64,000 nt of DNA from Flavobacterium sp. KS-LB2. Its GTDB lineage: Bacteria; Bacteroidota; Bacteroidia; Flavobacteriales; Flavobacteriaceae. The DNA lies in assembly GCF_036895565.1 (NCBI RefSeq), contig NZ_CP145904.1, positions 2,046,001 through 2,110,000 on the forward strand, read 5' to 3'. A program made the translations under genes and the position numbers. Below are positions 52,905-61,330 of the stretch, one piece after another. Under the pieces are notes generated by a model, which was not told the origin of the DNA, did not search any database, and saw only the letters and a list, made by a program, of their open reading frames with translations. The first letter of the stretch is position 1, and each line of letters starts with the position of its first letter.

Positions 52905-55508
52905 ATGAACATAAATAAATTTACAATCAAATCCCAGGAAGCCATTCAGCTTTCGCAACAATTGGCGCAAAGCCAAGGACAGCAACAAATAGAAAATGAA
53001 CATATTTTCAAGGCTATTTTTGAAGTAGATGAAAATGTGGCACCTTTTATTCTGAAAAAACTGAACGTAAATGTGCCGTTATTTCTCCAAATATTGGATA
53101 GCACGATTCAGAGTTTCCCGAAAGTTTCCGGTGGCGAAATCATGCTTTCCAGAACCGCAAACACAACACTTAATGAGGCCGAAATTATCGCTAAAAAAAT
53201 GAATGACGAATTCGTTTCAGTAGAGCATTTAATTTTGGCAATTTTTGATTCTAAAACCAAAGCTGCCCAAATATTAAAAGATCAGGGCGTAACGGGAAAA
53301 GGACTGAAAGCAGCCATAGAAGAATTGCGAAAAGGAGAACGAGTAACTTCGGCATCTGCGGAGGAAACATACAATTCATTAAATAAATATGCCAAAAACC
53401 TCAACGAACTGGCTCGATCTGGAAAACTAGATCCTGTTATTGGTCGCGACGAGGAAATTCGCAGAGTGCTGCAAATTCTGACACGTCGTACTAAAAATAA
53501 CCCAATGTTAGTCGGTGAACCTGGCGTAGGGAAAACCGCCATTGCAGAAGGTTTAGCGCACCGAATTGTAGATGGAGACGTTCCTGACAATTTGAAAGAT
53601 AAAATCGTGTATTCCCTTGATATGGGAGCGCTGATTGCCGGTGCCAAATACAAAGGGGAATTTGAAGAGCGCTTGAAATCTGTGGTAAAAGAAGTGACTT
53701 CTGCCGAAGGTGATATTGTCTTATTCATTGACGAAATCCATACGCTTGTGGGAGCTGGCGGTGGCGAAGGTGCCATGGATGCAGCGAATATCTTGAAACC
53801 CGCTTTGGCTCGTGGAGAATTGCGCGCTATTGGTGCTACAACTTTAGACGAATATCAAAAATATTTTGAAAAAGACAAAGCACTCGAAAGACGTTTCCAA
53901 AAAATAATGGTTGAAGAACCGGATACCGAAAGTGCGATTTCAATTTTGCGTGGAATCAAAGAAAAATACGAAACGCATCATAAAGTCCAAATCAAAGACG
54001 ACGCTATTATTGCGGCTGTCGAATTATCGCAACGTTACATTACCAACCGCTTTCTTCCGGACAAAGCCATTGATTTAATGGATGAAGCCGCTTCAAAACT
54101 GCGTATGGAAATCAATTCGAAACCCGAAGAACTCGATGTTTTGGATCGAAAAATCATGCAGTTGGAAATTGAAATTGAAGCCATCAAACGTGAAAAAGAC
54201 GAAAGCAAACTCAAAATTCTGGGTATGGATTTGGCCAACCTCAAAGAAGACCGCAATGAAATCTACGCCAAATGGAAATCAGAGAAAGATGTAGTCGATA
54301 ATATTCAAGCCGTTAAAACGGAGATTGAAGACTTCAAATACGAAGCCGAACGTGCAGAACGTGAAGGCGATTATGGAAAAGTAGCCGAAATTCGTTACGG
54401 TAAAATCAAAGAAGCACAGGAACGCCTGGATGTTTTACTCAAAGAATTACAAGAAAACCAGTCGGGAACTTCGTTGATAAAAGAGGAAGTTACCCGCGAA
54501 GATATAGCCGAAGTTGTGGCCAAATGGACCGGAATTCCGGTGATGAAAATGCTTCAGGGCGAACGAGAAAAATTATTAAAACTGGAAGATGAATTGCATC
54601 ACAGAGTGGTAGGACAGGAAGAAGCGATTCAAGCCGTGAGCGATGCCGTACGTAGAAGCCGTGCCGGACTGCAGGACATGAAAAAACCAGTAGGAACGTT
54701 TCTTTTCCTTGGAACAACAGGAGTTGGAAAAACAGAATTGGCGAAAGCCTTAGCGGAATATCTGTTTGACGATGAAAATGCAATGACGCGTATTGACATG
54801 AGCGAATACCAAGAACGCCACAGCGTAAGCCGTTTGGTGGGTGCGCCTCCGGGATATGTAGGGTATGATGAAGGCGGACAATTGACCGAAGCCGTTCGCA
54901 GAAAACCATATTCTGTAATCTTATTGGATGAGATTGAAAAAGCGCATCCGGATACGTTTAATATCTTGCTACAAGTTTTGGACGAAGGACGTTTGACAGA
55001 TAACAAAGGACGTTTGGCCGATTTTAAAAATACGATTATCATCATGACTTCTAATATGGGAAGCCAGATTATTCAAGATAAATTCGAAAATCTAAAAGGA
55101 AGCGTGGAAGCTGCAACCGAATTGGCTAAAGTCGAAGTATTGGGATTATTGAAACAAACGGTGCGCCCAGAATTCATCAATCGTATTGACGAAATTGTGA
55201 TGTTCACGCCATTAACTAATGAAAACATTGCTCAAATCGTAGGGTTACAACTGAAAAATGTAACCAAAATGCTGGCACAACAAGGCATCACGATGGACGC
55301 CACTCCAGAAGCTATTGCCTATTTATCTGAGAAAGGATACGATCCGCAATTTGGAGCTAGACCCGTGAAAAGAGTGATTCAACGAGACGTTCTCAATGAA
55401 TTATCCAAAGAAATTTTATCCGGAAAAATAACAACAGACAGCATTGTTTTGATTGATGCGTTTGATGGAAAACTGGTTTTTAGAAATCAAACCGAGTTAG
55501 TTTCCTAA
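52905..55508 (+). CDS. clpB: ATP-dependent chaperone ClpB
   Basis: An 867-residue disaggregase; I use ATG at 52905 (MNINKFTIKSQEAI), since the 15 codons before it are not ClpB-like. N-domain, NBD1 with GEPGVGKT, coiled-coil M-domain (about 405-525), NBD2 with GTTGVGKT and the GAPPGYVGYDEGG pore loop are all present. Its last 31 codons are duplicated at 59090-59185. Confidence 0.97.
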   Translation: MNINKFTIKSQEAIQLSQQLAQSQGQQQIENEHIFKAIFEVDENVAPFILKKLNVNVPLFLQILDSTIQSFPKVSGGEIMLSRTANTTLNEAEIIAKKMNDEFVSVEHLILAIFDSKTKAAQILKDQGVTGKGLKAAIEELRKGERVTSASAEETYNSLNKYAKNLNELARSGKLDPVIGRDEEIRRVLQILTRRTKNNPMLVGEPGVGKTAIAEGLAHRIVDGDVPDNLKDKIVYSLDMGALIAGAKYKGEFEERLKSVVKEVTSAEGDIVLFIDEIHTLVGAGGGEGAMDAANILKPALARGELRAIGATTLDEYQKYFEKDKALERRFQKIMVEEPDTESAISILRGIKEKYETHHKVQIKDDAIIAAVELSQRYITNRFLPDKAIDLMDEAASKLRMEINSKPEELDVLDRKIMQLEIEIEAIKREKDESKLKILGMDLANLKEDRNEIYAKWKSEKDVVDNIQAVKTEIEDFKYEAERAEREGDYGKVAEIRYGKIKEAQERLDVLLKELQENQSGTSLIKEEVTREDIAEVVAKWTGIPVMKMLQGEREKLLKLEDELHHRVVGQEEAIQAVSDAVRRSRAGLQDMKKPVGTFLFLGTTGVGKTELAKALAEYLFDDENAMTRIDMSEYQERHSVSRLVGAPPGYVGYDEGGQLTEAVRRKPYSVILLDEIEKAHPDTFNILLQVLDEGRLTDNKGRLADFKNTIIIMTSNMGSQIIQDKFENLKGSVEAATELAKVEVLGLLKQTVRPEFINRIDEIVMFTPLTNENIAQIVGLQLKNVTKMLAQQGITMDATPEAIAYLSEKGYDPQFGARPVKRVIQRDVLNELSKEILSGKITTDSIVLIDAFDGKLVFRNQTELVS

Positions 55509-55531
55509 TTGGAATAATTTAAAAATAATGA

Positions 55532-55561
55532 AAACATCAGTCGAAAGGCTGGTGTTTTTTT
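55532..55561 (+). terminator. Terminator after clpB (copy 1 of a recurring type)
   Basis: AACATCAGTC-GAAA-GGCTGGTGTT followed by T residues. Two near-identical copies occur at 59211 and 60907. Confidence 0.85.
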
Positions 55562-55777
55562 GTTGCTATATATAAATATATTCTATTCACTGTTTAAAAA
55601 ATTGTCAACAAGAAAAAACAGCAATTTGAAATTAACACTGAAATAAACAAAATAATTTAAAAAAAATAACACGAATATTCATCTATTTTTATTTACTTTC
55701 GGAATTTAAATTAAACTAGAAAAGTAATTTTTTAAAAAAATCAGTAGTAAGAATAAACAAGATTTTAAAACTTATTA

Positions 55778-58700
55778 ATGAAGTTAAAAAAAACACCAAA
55801 AATAATTATGAATATTTCTACAACTTTCAAAAATCTAGTATTCGTTTCCGCTTTTTTTTGTTTCTCATTACCTATACATTCTCAAACCAATTGGGAATTA
55901 TTGAACCCAAAACCATCCAGTAATAATGGTTTAGATATTCGTTTTGTTTCAAGTAGCAATGGATATATTATAAATTCTAATGAAATACTTGAGACTTTAG
56001 ACGCTGGAGTTTCTTGGCAAAAAAAACAAAATATAAACAGTGGGAATGACTTAAATTTCTATAGTACCATCGGTTTTATTGTCGGTAATAATGGTTATGT
56101 TTTAAAATCCAATGATGGCGGAACTTCTTGGTCACAAATTTCCACAGGGTTCAGCGATAATTTTAACACAGTAAACATTATAAATGAAACTGACATTATT
56201 ATTTCAACTTCAAATAGTATTATTAAGTCCTCAGATGGAGGTTTAACTTGGACAAATAAAACAATCCCTAATAGCACAGTTAATAAAACGTTTTTTGTAA
56301 CTCCTCTAATTGGTCACGCAGCATGTAATAATGGTACAATGCTAAAAACTGTTGATGGAGGTGTCAATTGGTATGTTACCCAGAGCTCCAATTCATTTCC
56401 ATCAGATTTATTAATGGTTTATTTCATAAATCAAAATATTGGTTTTTACACAAAAGAACATAGCGATATGTATAAAACGATTGATGGTGGAGAAACATGG
56501 TCCAAAGTAAATGGAATTTCTGATGCCATTTATGCAATATCTTTTTTAAATGAAAATATGGGATATGCAACTGGTGCTGATGGAGTTATTTTTAAAACCA
56601 TGGATGGAGGAAATACATGGGTATGGGCTGGTTTCCAAAATGGACGTTATGCTAACACAACAATATATGGCATACATTTTTTAGACCAAAACAGAGGTTA
56701 TGCGACTGGTGCTCGTGGACGAATTATTAAAACTATTGATGCTGGTAAAACTTGGACTGAGAACTCACCTACTTATAATGATATCAAGCAGCTGCAGTTT
56801 ATTGATAACAATATGGGATTTGCTGAAGTTGGAGACAAATTCTTTAAAACAGTGGACGGTGGCCAAAATTGGCAAAATATTGGTTCCTTGAATCTTGGAC
56901 AATCAGTTTTCGCAAGTAAATATCAATTTATAAATAAAAATTTAGGCTACGCTACAACGGGAGGAACTTACGGAGGACAAGTATATAAAACCGTTGATGG
57001 TGGAATTACTTGGGCAATATTAAACAATGGATATTACATTATTGACGAAGGTATTGATTCTATTTGTTTTTTGGATGAAAATACTGGTTTTATATCAGGA
57101 GGGTTTAATCAAAAAAAAGTAATGAAAACTATTGATGGAGGTATTACATGGCAGCAAGTATTGAATCAAGAATTTGGACAAATACAATTTCTCAATAACC
57201 AAGTAGGTTATGCAAATCGTATCGGTTATACAGGTGGCAGAATGTACAAGACTATAGATGGAGGTAATACTTGGAATATAAATATTGATGTCGACCAAAG
57301 TATTAATTCTTTTCATTTTTTAGATGAAAATAACGGTTATTTTGCCGGTGACAATGGCTTAATGTATAAAACTAAAAATGGCGGAATTACTTGGGAGAAA
57401 TTGACAGTACCTTATGTTTATTACACATTTGTAAAATTTTATTCTAAAAATGTAGGATACATTTTTGATGATTATGGACGACTATACAAGACAACTAACG
57501 GTGGCGTCACATGGGAAAATATAACAACAATAAACTCGTATGGTTCACCATCAAATTATATCGATATTGTTCAAAAAGACATTTACGTAGGTGGTAGTAA
57601 TGGTAAAATTTTAAAAAGCGAGATTTCATTTGATCCTGTTTCAATTCTTGCTAATCCAGTTCTAAATCTATCAAACAAGGGTGCAACACTTTCTGGAAAT
57701 GTAGCTTCGAATCAAGGACTTATTCAAAATATTAGATTTGAATACGGAACAAATTATGCTCTCTCTAACATTAAAAACACAAATCCTAATTCAGTAACTT
57801 TCGATTCTTCATTAGATATTTCTAGTGATTTAACTAATCTTAGTCCAAATACAACTTACTTTTATAAAGTGGTGGCAACTTATAACAACATCGATTATTC
57901 AAGTCAGATCTTGAGTTTCACTACACTTCCAGATTTTGTAGTATCCATGAATGATATTTACACCTATTCTTCAAATACCGCAGAAGTATCAGGAAATATA
58001 AAATCAAATGAAAATGAAATTTCCAATATTGAATTTCAGTACGGAACAAAAGCTGATTTTTCAGAATTTAGTATTTTACCACTAAACACTTTGATAGCAG
58101 GAAATACAAATCAAAACATCACAAGTAATTTGTCAAACTTGATTCCAGAAACTACTTATTACTTGAGAATTAAAGCAGTACATAAAGGACTAAATATTTA
58201 TAGTCCAGTAAAATCATTTAAAACAAGGGCAGAATATACAATCAATTTATATAATCCTACTATTAGTGGTAATAATGTTACTTTATCAGCTTATATAACT
58301 AGTTATAATAAAAACATCACTAACATAGTTTTTGAATACGGAACCATAAATTATGAAAATTCTATCTCGACTGCTATCAATCAGGTACCTCTAAATACTT
58401 CAAATACTGTAAGTGCTACAATTGCTAATCTAGACCCAAATTTGACCTATTATTATAGAATAAAAGCATTAAATGGAACTGATATTATTTATAGTAAAGG
58501 AAACGTTTTTAATACTTCAGGCAATGTAATTATGGTTTCTAATCCAACAATAGAGACGACTTCTGCTATTAGTTTTGTGGGTCTCATTAATGGCTATGGA
58601 AAATATCTTACAAATATTCAATTTGAATATGGTCTCACAGACAGCTATGGTTCAACAATTAACGGTTTACCTAACTATGCTTTTGGATATGAGACAAGCA

Positions 58701-59089
58701 CTATAACAGCTACAGTAACTAATCTATTACCAAATCAAACCTATTTCTATAGATTAATCGCTACATACAACGGAAACAAACTTTACTCCAGTAAATATCA
58801 ATTTACAACTAACACGCTAAATATTGATAATTTTGATATCGATAATAATAAAATTACCCTGTATCCAAATCCAACAAATGATGAAGTGAGTATTACTTCA
58901 AATGGAATTAAGAATGTAGCAAGTATTATATTAATTGACATTACTGGAAAAGTATTAATGACTCAAGATAATCCAAATCAAAAAAATAATTTTAAAATTT
59001 TACTTTCCAACCAAGCAAAAGGCACATATATTGTAAAAGTGCTATTTAGCGACAATACTATTAGTAGCAAAAAACTTATTTTAAAATAA
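55778..59089 (+). CDS. Secreted T9SS BNR/Ycf48-like repeat protein (1103 aa)
   Basis: A large exported protein with a signal peptide (FFCFSLPIHSQ); ATG at 55808 is an equally possible start. About 13 BNR/Ycf48-type repeats of the form K(T/S)xDGGxTW fill residues 60-600, enough for two beta-propellers. Four fibronectin-III-like modules (FEYGT...TYFYK) follow, about 630-1010. The C-terminal about 80 residues (ITLYPNPTNDEVSI...GTYIVKVLF) are a type A T9SS sorting domain. The gene is very AT-rich, ends exactly where a duplicated clpB tail begins, and is therefore an insertion. Likely surface adhesion or binding; ligand unknown. Confidence 0.93.
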   Translation: MKLKKTPKIIMNISTTFKNLVFVSAFFCFSLPIHSQTNWELLNPKPSSNNGLDIRFVSSSNGYIINSNEILETLDAGVSWQKKQNINSGNDLNFYSTIGFIVGNNGYVLKSNDGGTSWSQISTGFSDNFNTVNIINETDIIISTSNSIIKSSDGGLTWTNKTIPNSTVNKTFFVTPLIGHAACNNGTMLKTVDGGVNWYVTQSSNSFPSDLLMVYFINQNIGFYTKEHSDMYKTIDGGETWSKVNGISDAIYAISFLNENMGYATGADGVIFKTMDGGNTWVWAGFQNGRYANTTIYGIHFLDQNRGYATGARGRIIKTIDAGKTWTENSPTYNDIKQLQFIDNNMGFAEVGDKFFKTVDGGQNWQNIGSLNLGQSVFASKYQFINKNLGYATTGGTYGGQVYKTVDGGITWAILNNGYYIIDEGIDSICFLDENTGFISGGFNQKKVMKTIDGGITWQQVLNQEFGQIQFLNNQVGYANRIGYTGGRMYKTIDGGNTWNINIDVDQSINSFHFLDENNGYFAGDNGLMYKTKNGGITWEKLTVPYVYYTFVKFYSKNVGYIFDDYGRLYKTTNGGVTWENITTINSYGSPSNYIDIVQKDIYVGGSNGKILKSEISFDPVSILANPVLNLSNKGATLSGNVASNQGLIQNIRFEYGTNYALSNIKNTNPNSVTFDSSLDISSDLTNLSPNTTYFYKVVATYNNIDYSSQILSFTTLPDFVVSMNDIYTYSSNTAEVSGNIKSNENEISNIEFQYGTKADFSEFSILPLNTLIAGNTNQNITSNLSNLIPETTYYLRIKAVHKGLNIYSPVKSFKTRAEYTINLYNPTISGNNVTLSAYITSYNKNITNIVFEYGTINYENSISTAINQVPLNTSNTVSATIANLDPNLTYYYRIKALNGTDIIYSKGNVFNTSGNVIMVSNPTIETTSAISFVGLINGYGKYLTNIQFEYGLTDSYGSTINGLPNYAFGYETSTITATVTNLLPNQTYFYRLIATYNGNKLYSSKYQFTTNTLNIDNFDIDNNKITLYPNPTNDEVSITSNGIKNVASIILIDITGKVLMTQDNPNQKNNFKILLSNQAKGTYIVKVLFSDNTISSKKLILK

Positions 59090-59185
59090 ATTCTGTCCGG
59101 AAAAATAACTACAGACAGCATCGTTTTGATCGATGCGTTTGATGGAAAACTGGTTTTTAGAAATCAAACCGAGTTAGTTTCTTAA
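59090..59185 (+). pseudogene. Duplicated 3' end of clpB (31 codons plus stop)
   Basis: Reading from 59090 in frame gives ILSGKITTDSIVLIDAFDG and the rest of the ClpB C-terminus to its stop. Against the clpB copy the only differences are six synonymous third- or first-position changes (for example TTA to CTG). It has no start and is not a functional gene by itself. It is a direct-repeat scar of the event that brought in the BNR gene. Confidence 0.92.
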
Positions 59186-59210
59186 GAATCTAGAACATTT
59201 AAACTTATGA

Positions 59211-59242
59211 AAACACTAGTCGAAAGGCTGGTGTTTTTTTTT
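59211..59242 (+). terminator. Terminator after the clpB scar (copy 2)
   Basis: AACACTAGTC-GAAA-GGCTGGTGTT followed by eight or more T residues, the duplicate of the clpB terminator. Confidence 0.82.
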
Positions 59243-59317
59243 ATATCATTCTGTTTTTAGAAGTAAACCAGCTCTGATTTAATTGCTGTTTTAGGATCAA
59301 TATAATGCGAAACCACT

Positions 59318-59785
59318 TTAATCTATAGCTTCAATTTCACAAGTTGGAAAATGCAGAATTGGAAAATTACAAGAATTGGCTATAAAACAGAGTTGGTTTG
59401 CTTTTTTATGCAAGCTAAGTGCCTCCTCTATTTTTTCTTTGTTAGTAATACAAACTTTAGGATTGAGATTAATGGCAATAAAACGTCCGCTACTGTCTTC
59501 CGAAACTTCCAGAGTTGCCTCTGCTTCGTCTGTATAAGACACAACGTCAATCCCATTTTGTTTACAAACATACAAGTAAGACATCATGTGACAGGAAACC
59601 ACACTGCTCAACAACAAGTCTTCGGGATTGTATAAAGCGGGATCTCCTTTGAAAGCTTTAGCAGCCGAAACATGTAGAACAGCCTTACCATCAATCGTTA
59701 TGGTATGACTTTTAGTATACGTCGCCGCTTCCTTTTTAGAAAAAAGCCAATCTAATTTAGCTTTAAATACATGTTTGAACCCCAT
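59318..59785 (-). CDS. OsmC-family hydroperoxide reductase-like protein
   Basis: A 155-residue OsmC/Ohr-type protein with two redox Cys contexts, LLSSVVSCHMMSYLY and FIANSCNFPIL, and DPALYNPEDLLLSS. The family reduces organic hydroperoxides using thiols. Monocistronic and divergent from the DUF808 gene. Confidence 0.92.
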   Translation of the reverse strand: MGFKHVFKAKLDWLFSKKEAATYTKSHTITIDGKAVLHVSAAKAFKGDPALYNPEDLLLSSVVSCHMMSYLYVCKQNGIDVVSYTDEAEATLEVSEDSSGRFIAINLNPKVCITNKEKIEEALSLHKKANQLCFIANSCNFPILHFPTCEIEAID

Positions 59786-59987
59786 AATTATTTTTATTTC
59801 AAAAGTAACTAAAAACAGTACGACTAATGCAGAAAGGTTTTAGGTGAATATTAACTAAAAATTCACCCCTTTTATAAATAGAGTAAATAAAAAAAGTTTT
59901 AGATTCGCAGGAATAAACAAACAAAACGCGCAGCTTACATTTTGGTAAAGTAATACCAAAATCAATGCAGTTTCTAAAACAATCAAA

Positions 59988-60857
59988 ATGGCATCAGGTT
60001 TTTTCGCACTATTAGATGATATCGCAGCAATCATGGATGATGTTGCAGTAATGAGTAAATTTGCAGCCAAAAAAACGGCTGGTATTTTAGGTGATGATTT
60101 AGCCGTAAATGCTGAGAAAGCTTCCGGATTTGTTTCATCGCGAGAGCTTCCGGTATTATGGGCAATTGCAAAAGGTTCTCTGCTCAATAAGGTAATCATT
60201 TTACCCATCGCTTTTTTGCTGAGTGCATTTTTACCGGTAGCAGTTATCATAATCTTAGTACTTGGAGGACTTTATTTAGCCTACGAAGGTGCCGAAAAAA
60301 TATACGAATACTTCTTTCCGCACGAACATGCAAAACACGAAATTTCGTTGGAACCGATGACCGAAGAACAAATTTTAGCCTTTGAAAAAGAAAAAATAAA
60401 ATCAGCCATCGTAACCGATTTTATTTTATCAGTAGAAATCGTAATTATTGCATTGGGAACCGTTATTGGCAAACCTATTTTATCTCAAATTATGGTTGTT
60501 TCCATCATTGCAATAATAGCAACCGTAGGTGTTTATGGGATTGTAGCCCTAATTGTACGTATGGATGAAGCAGGTTTAAAACTGATAAGCATGAGCACCA
60601 GAGAGCGTAGCTTCTCAAAGACTATCGGAAATATTCTGGTACAAGCCTTGCCAAAAGTCATTAAGAGTTTATCCTTTATAGGTACCATCGCCTTACTGTT
60701 AGTAGCAGGTGGCATATTTGTACACAACATCGGTTTTTTACATGGCGTATTACCTCAATTACCTTCCATTCTAACTGAATTTTTAATAGGACTTGTATTT
60801 GGTGGAATTGTTTTGGGAATTGTTACGCTGTTCAAAAAGATCACTGGCAAAAAGTAA
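59988..60857 (+). CDS. DUF808 family inner-membrane protein (YedI-like)
   Basis: A 289-residue membrane protein with the family start ASGFFALLDDIAAIMDDVAVMSKFAAKKTAGILGDDLAVNA and about six hydrophobic segments. Function in the family is unknown. Followed by the third copy of the GTCGAAAGGC terminator. Confidence 0.9.
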   Translation: MASGFFALLDDIAAIMDDVAVMSKFAAKKTAGILGDDLAVNAEKASGFVSSRELPVLWAIAKGSLLNKVIILPIAFLLSAFLPVAVIIILVLGGLYLAYEGAEKIYEYFFPHEHAKHEISLEPMTEEQILAFEKEKIKSAIVTDFILSVEIVIIALGTVIGKPILSQIMVVSIIAIIATVGVYGIVALIVRMDEAGLKLISMSTRERSFSKTIGNILVQALPKVIKSLSFIGTIALLLVAGGIFVHNIGFLHGVLPQLPSILTEFLIGLVFGGIVLGIVTLFKKITGKK

Positions 60858-60906
60858 GCAACATTTGAATACACTTTAGCCGCATACATAATTTAAAAAC
60901 AAGGAG

Positions 60907-60936
60907 AACATCAGTCGAAAGGCTGGTGTTTTTTTT
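60907..60936 (+). terminator. Terminator after DUF808 gene (copy 3)
   Basis: AACATCAGTC-GAAA-GGCTGGTGTT then T residues, nearly identical to copies at 55532 and 59211. Confidence 0.85.
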
Positions 60937-60977
60937 ATGTCTTTTTTTAGGAGCAGACGACTTTGTTTTTTCAACAC

Positions 60978-61043
60978 GAGTTGTCCCGCTGTCCGCAGTA
61001 TCCACGCCCAAAAGCGTGGGATACTTACTTCCATCGGGGCTAA
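60978..61043. repeat. Hairpin-bearing intergenic repeat, copy B
   Basis: The outer parts TCCCGCTGTCCGC (left) and CTTCCATCGGGGCTAA (right) match copy A at 50861. The inner stem GTATCCACGC/GCGTGGGATAC (60998-61007/61014-61024) is unrelated to that of copy A but also pairs well, so pairing rather than sequence is conserved. Confidence 0.72.
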
Positions 61044-61186
61044 TTTAGTACTATTTGATTTCCTAAACTTAAAAGTAAAAAAAGCACTTTAAAAATCTAA
61101 AAAATAGTGCAATACCGATTCACACACGTATCAAAAAGCATCTATCAAATAAAAAGCTCTTTTAATAATTTGTAAGAAAATTTTAA

Positions 61187-61194
61187 TATATTTG
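61187..61194 (+). promoter_or_regulatory. Candidate -7 box for the S1-domain ORF
   Basis: TATATTTG matches TAnnTTTG. The upstream TTTG (61169-61172) is too close for a standard -33. A start near 61200 would put the nested hairpin at 61207-61283 in the 5' leader. Confidence 0.45.
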
Positions 61195-61206
61195 AAATTC
61201 AATACT

Positions 61207-61283
61207 GCGCAACAAACCTTCGCCAATCTACCCATATTTGGGTGTATATCCGAAGTTTTCTTTCGCCTATATATTAGTTGTGC
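61207..61283 (+). ncRNA. Nested hairpin region upstream of the last ORF
   Basis: GCGCAAC (61207-61213) and GTTGTGC (61277-61283) pair at the ends, CTTCG (61218-61222) pairs with CGAAG (61251-61255), and ACCCA/TGGGT (61230-61234/61239-61243) form the inner stem. CGAAG can alternatively pair with CTTTCG (61260-61265), so two mutually exclusive folds exist. It may be a 5' leader switch or an attC-like recombination site; neither is shown. Confidence 0.5.
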
Positions 61284-61330
61284 ATCATTCTGCAAAAACC
61301 TAAATGTATTAAATAGAATAATCTTCTTAT

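Noticed and set aside
54490-55045. Antisense ORFs within clpB
   Set aside because: They are reverse-strand shadows of the conserved ClpB second ATPase domain with no independent protein features.
61207-61283. Definite integron attC site
   Set aside because: Only one copy, no integron integrase in view, and box spacing is asymmetric; kept only as an alternative.
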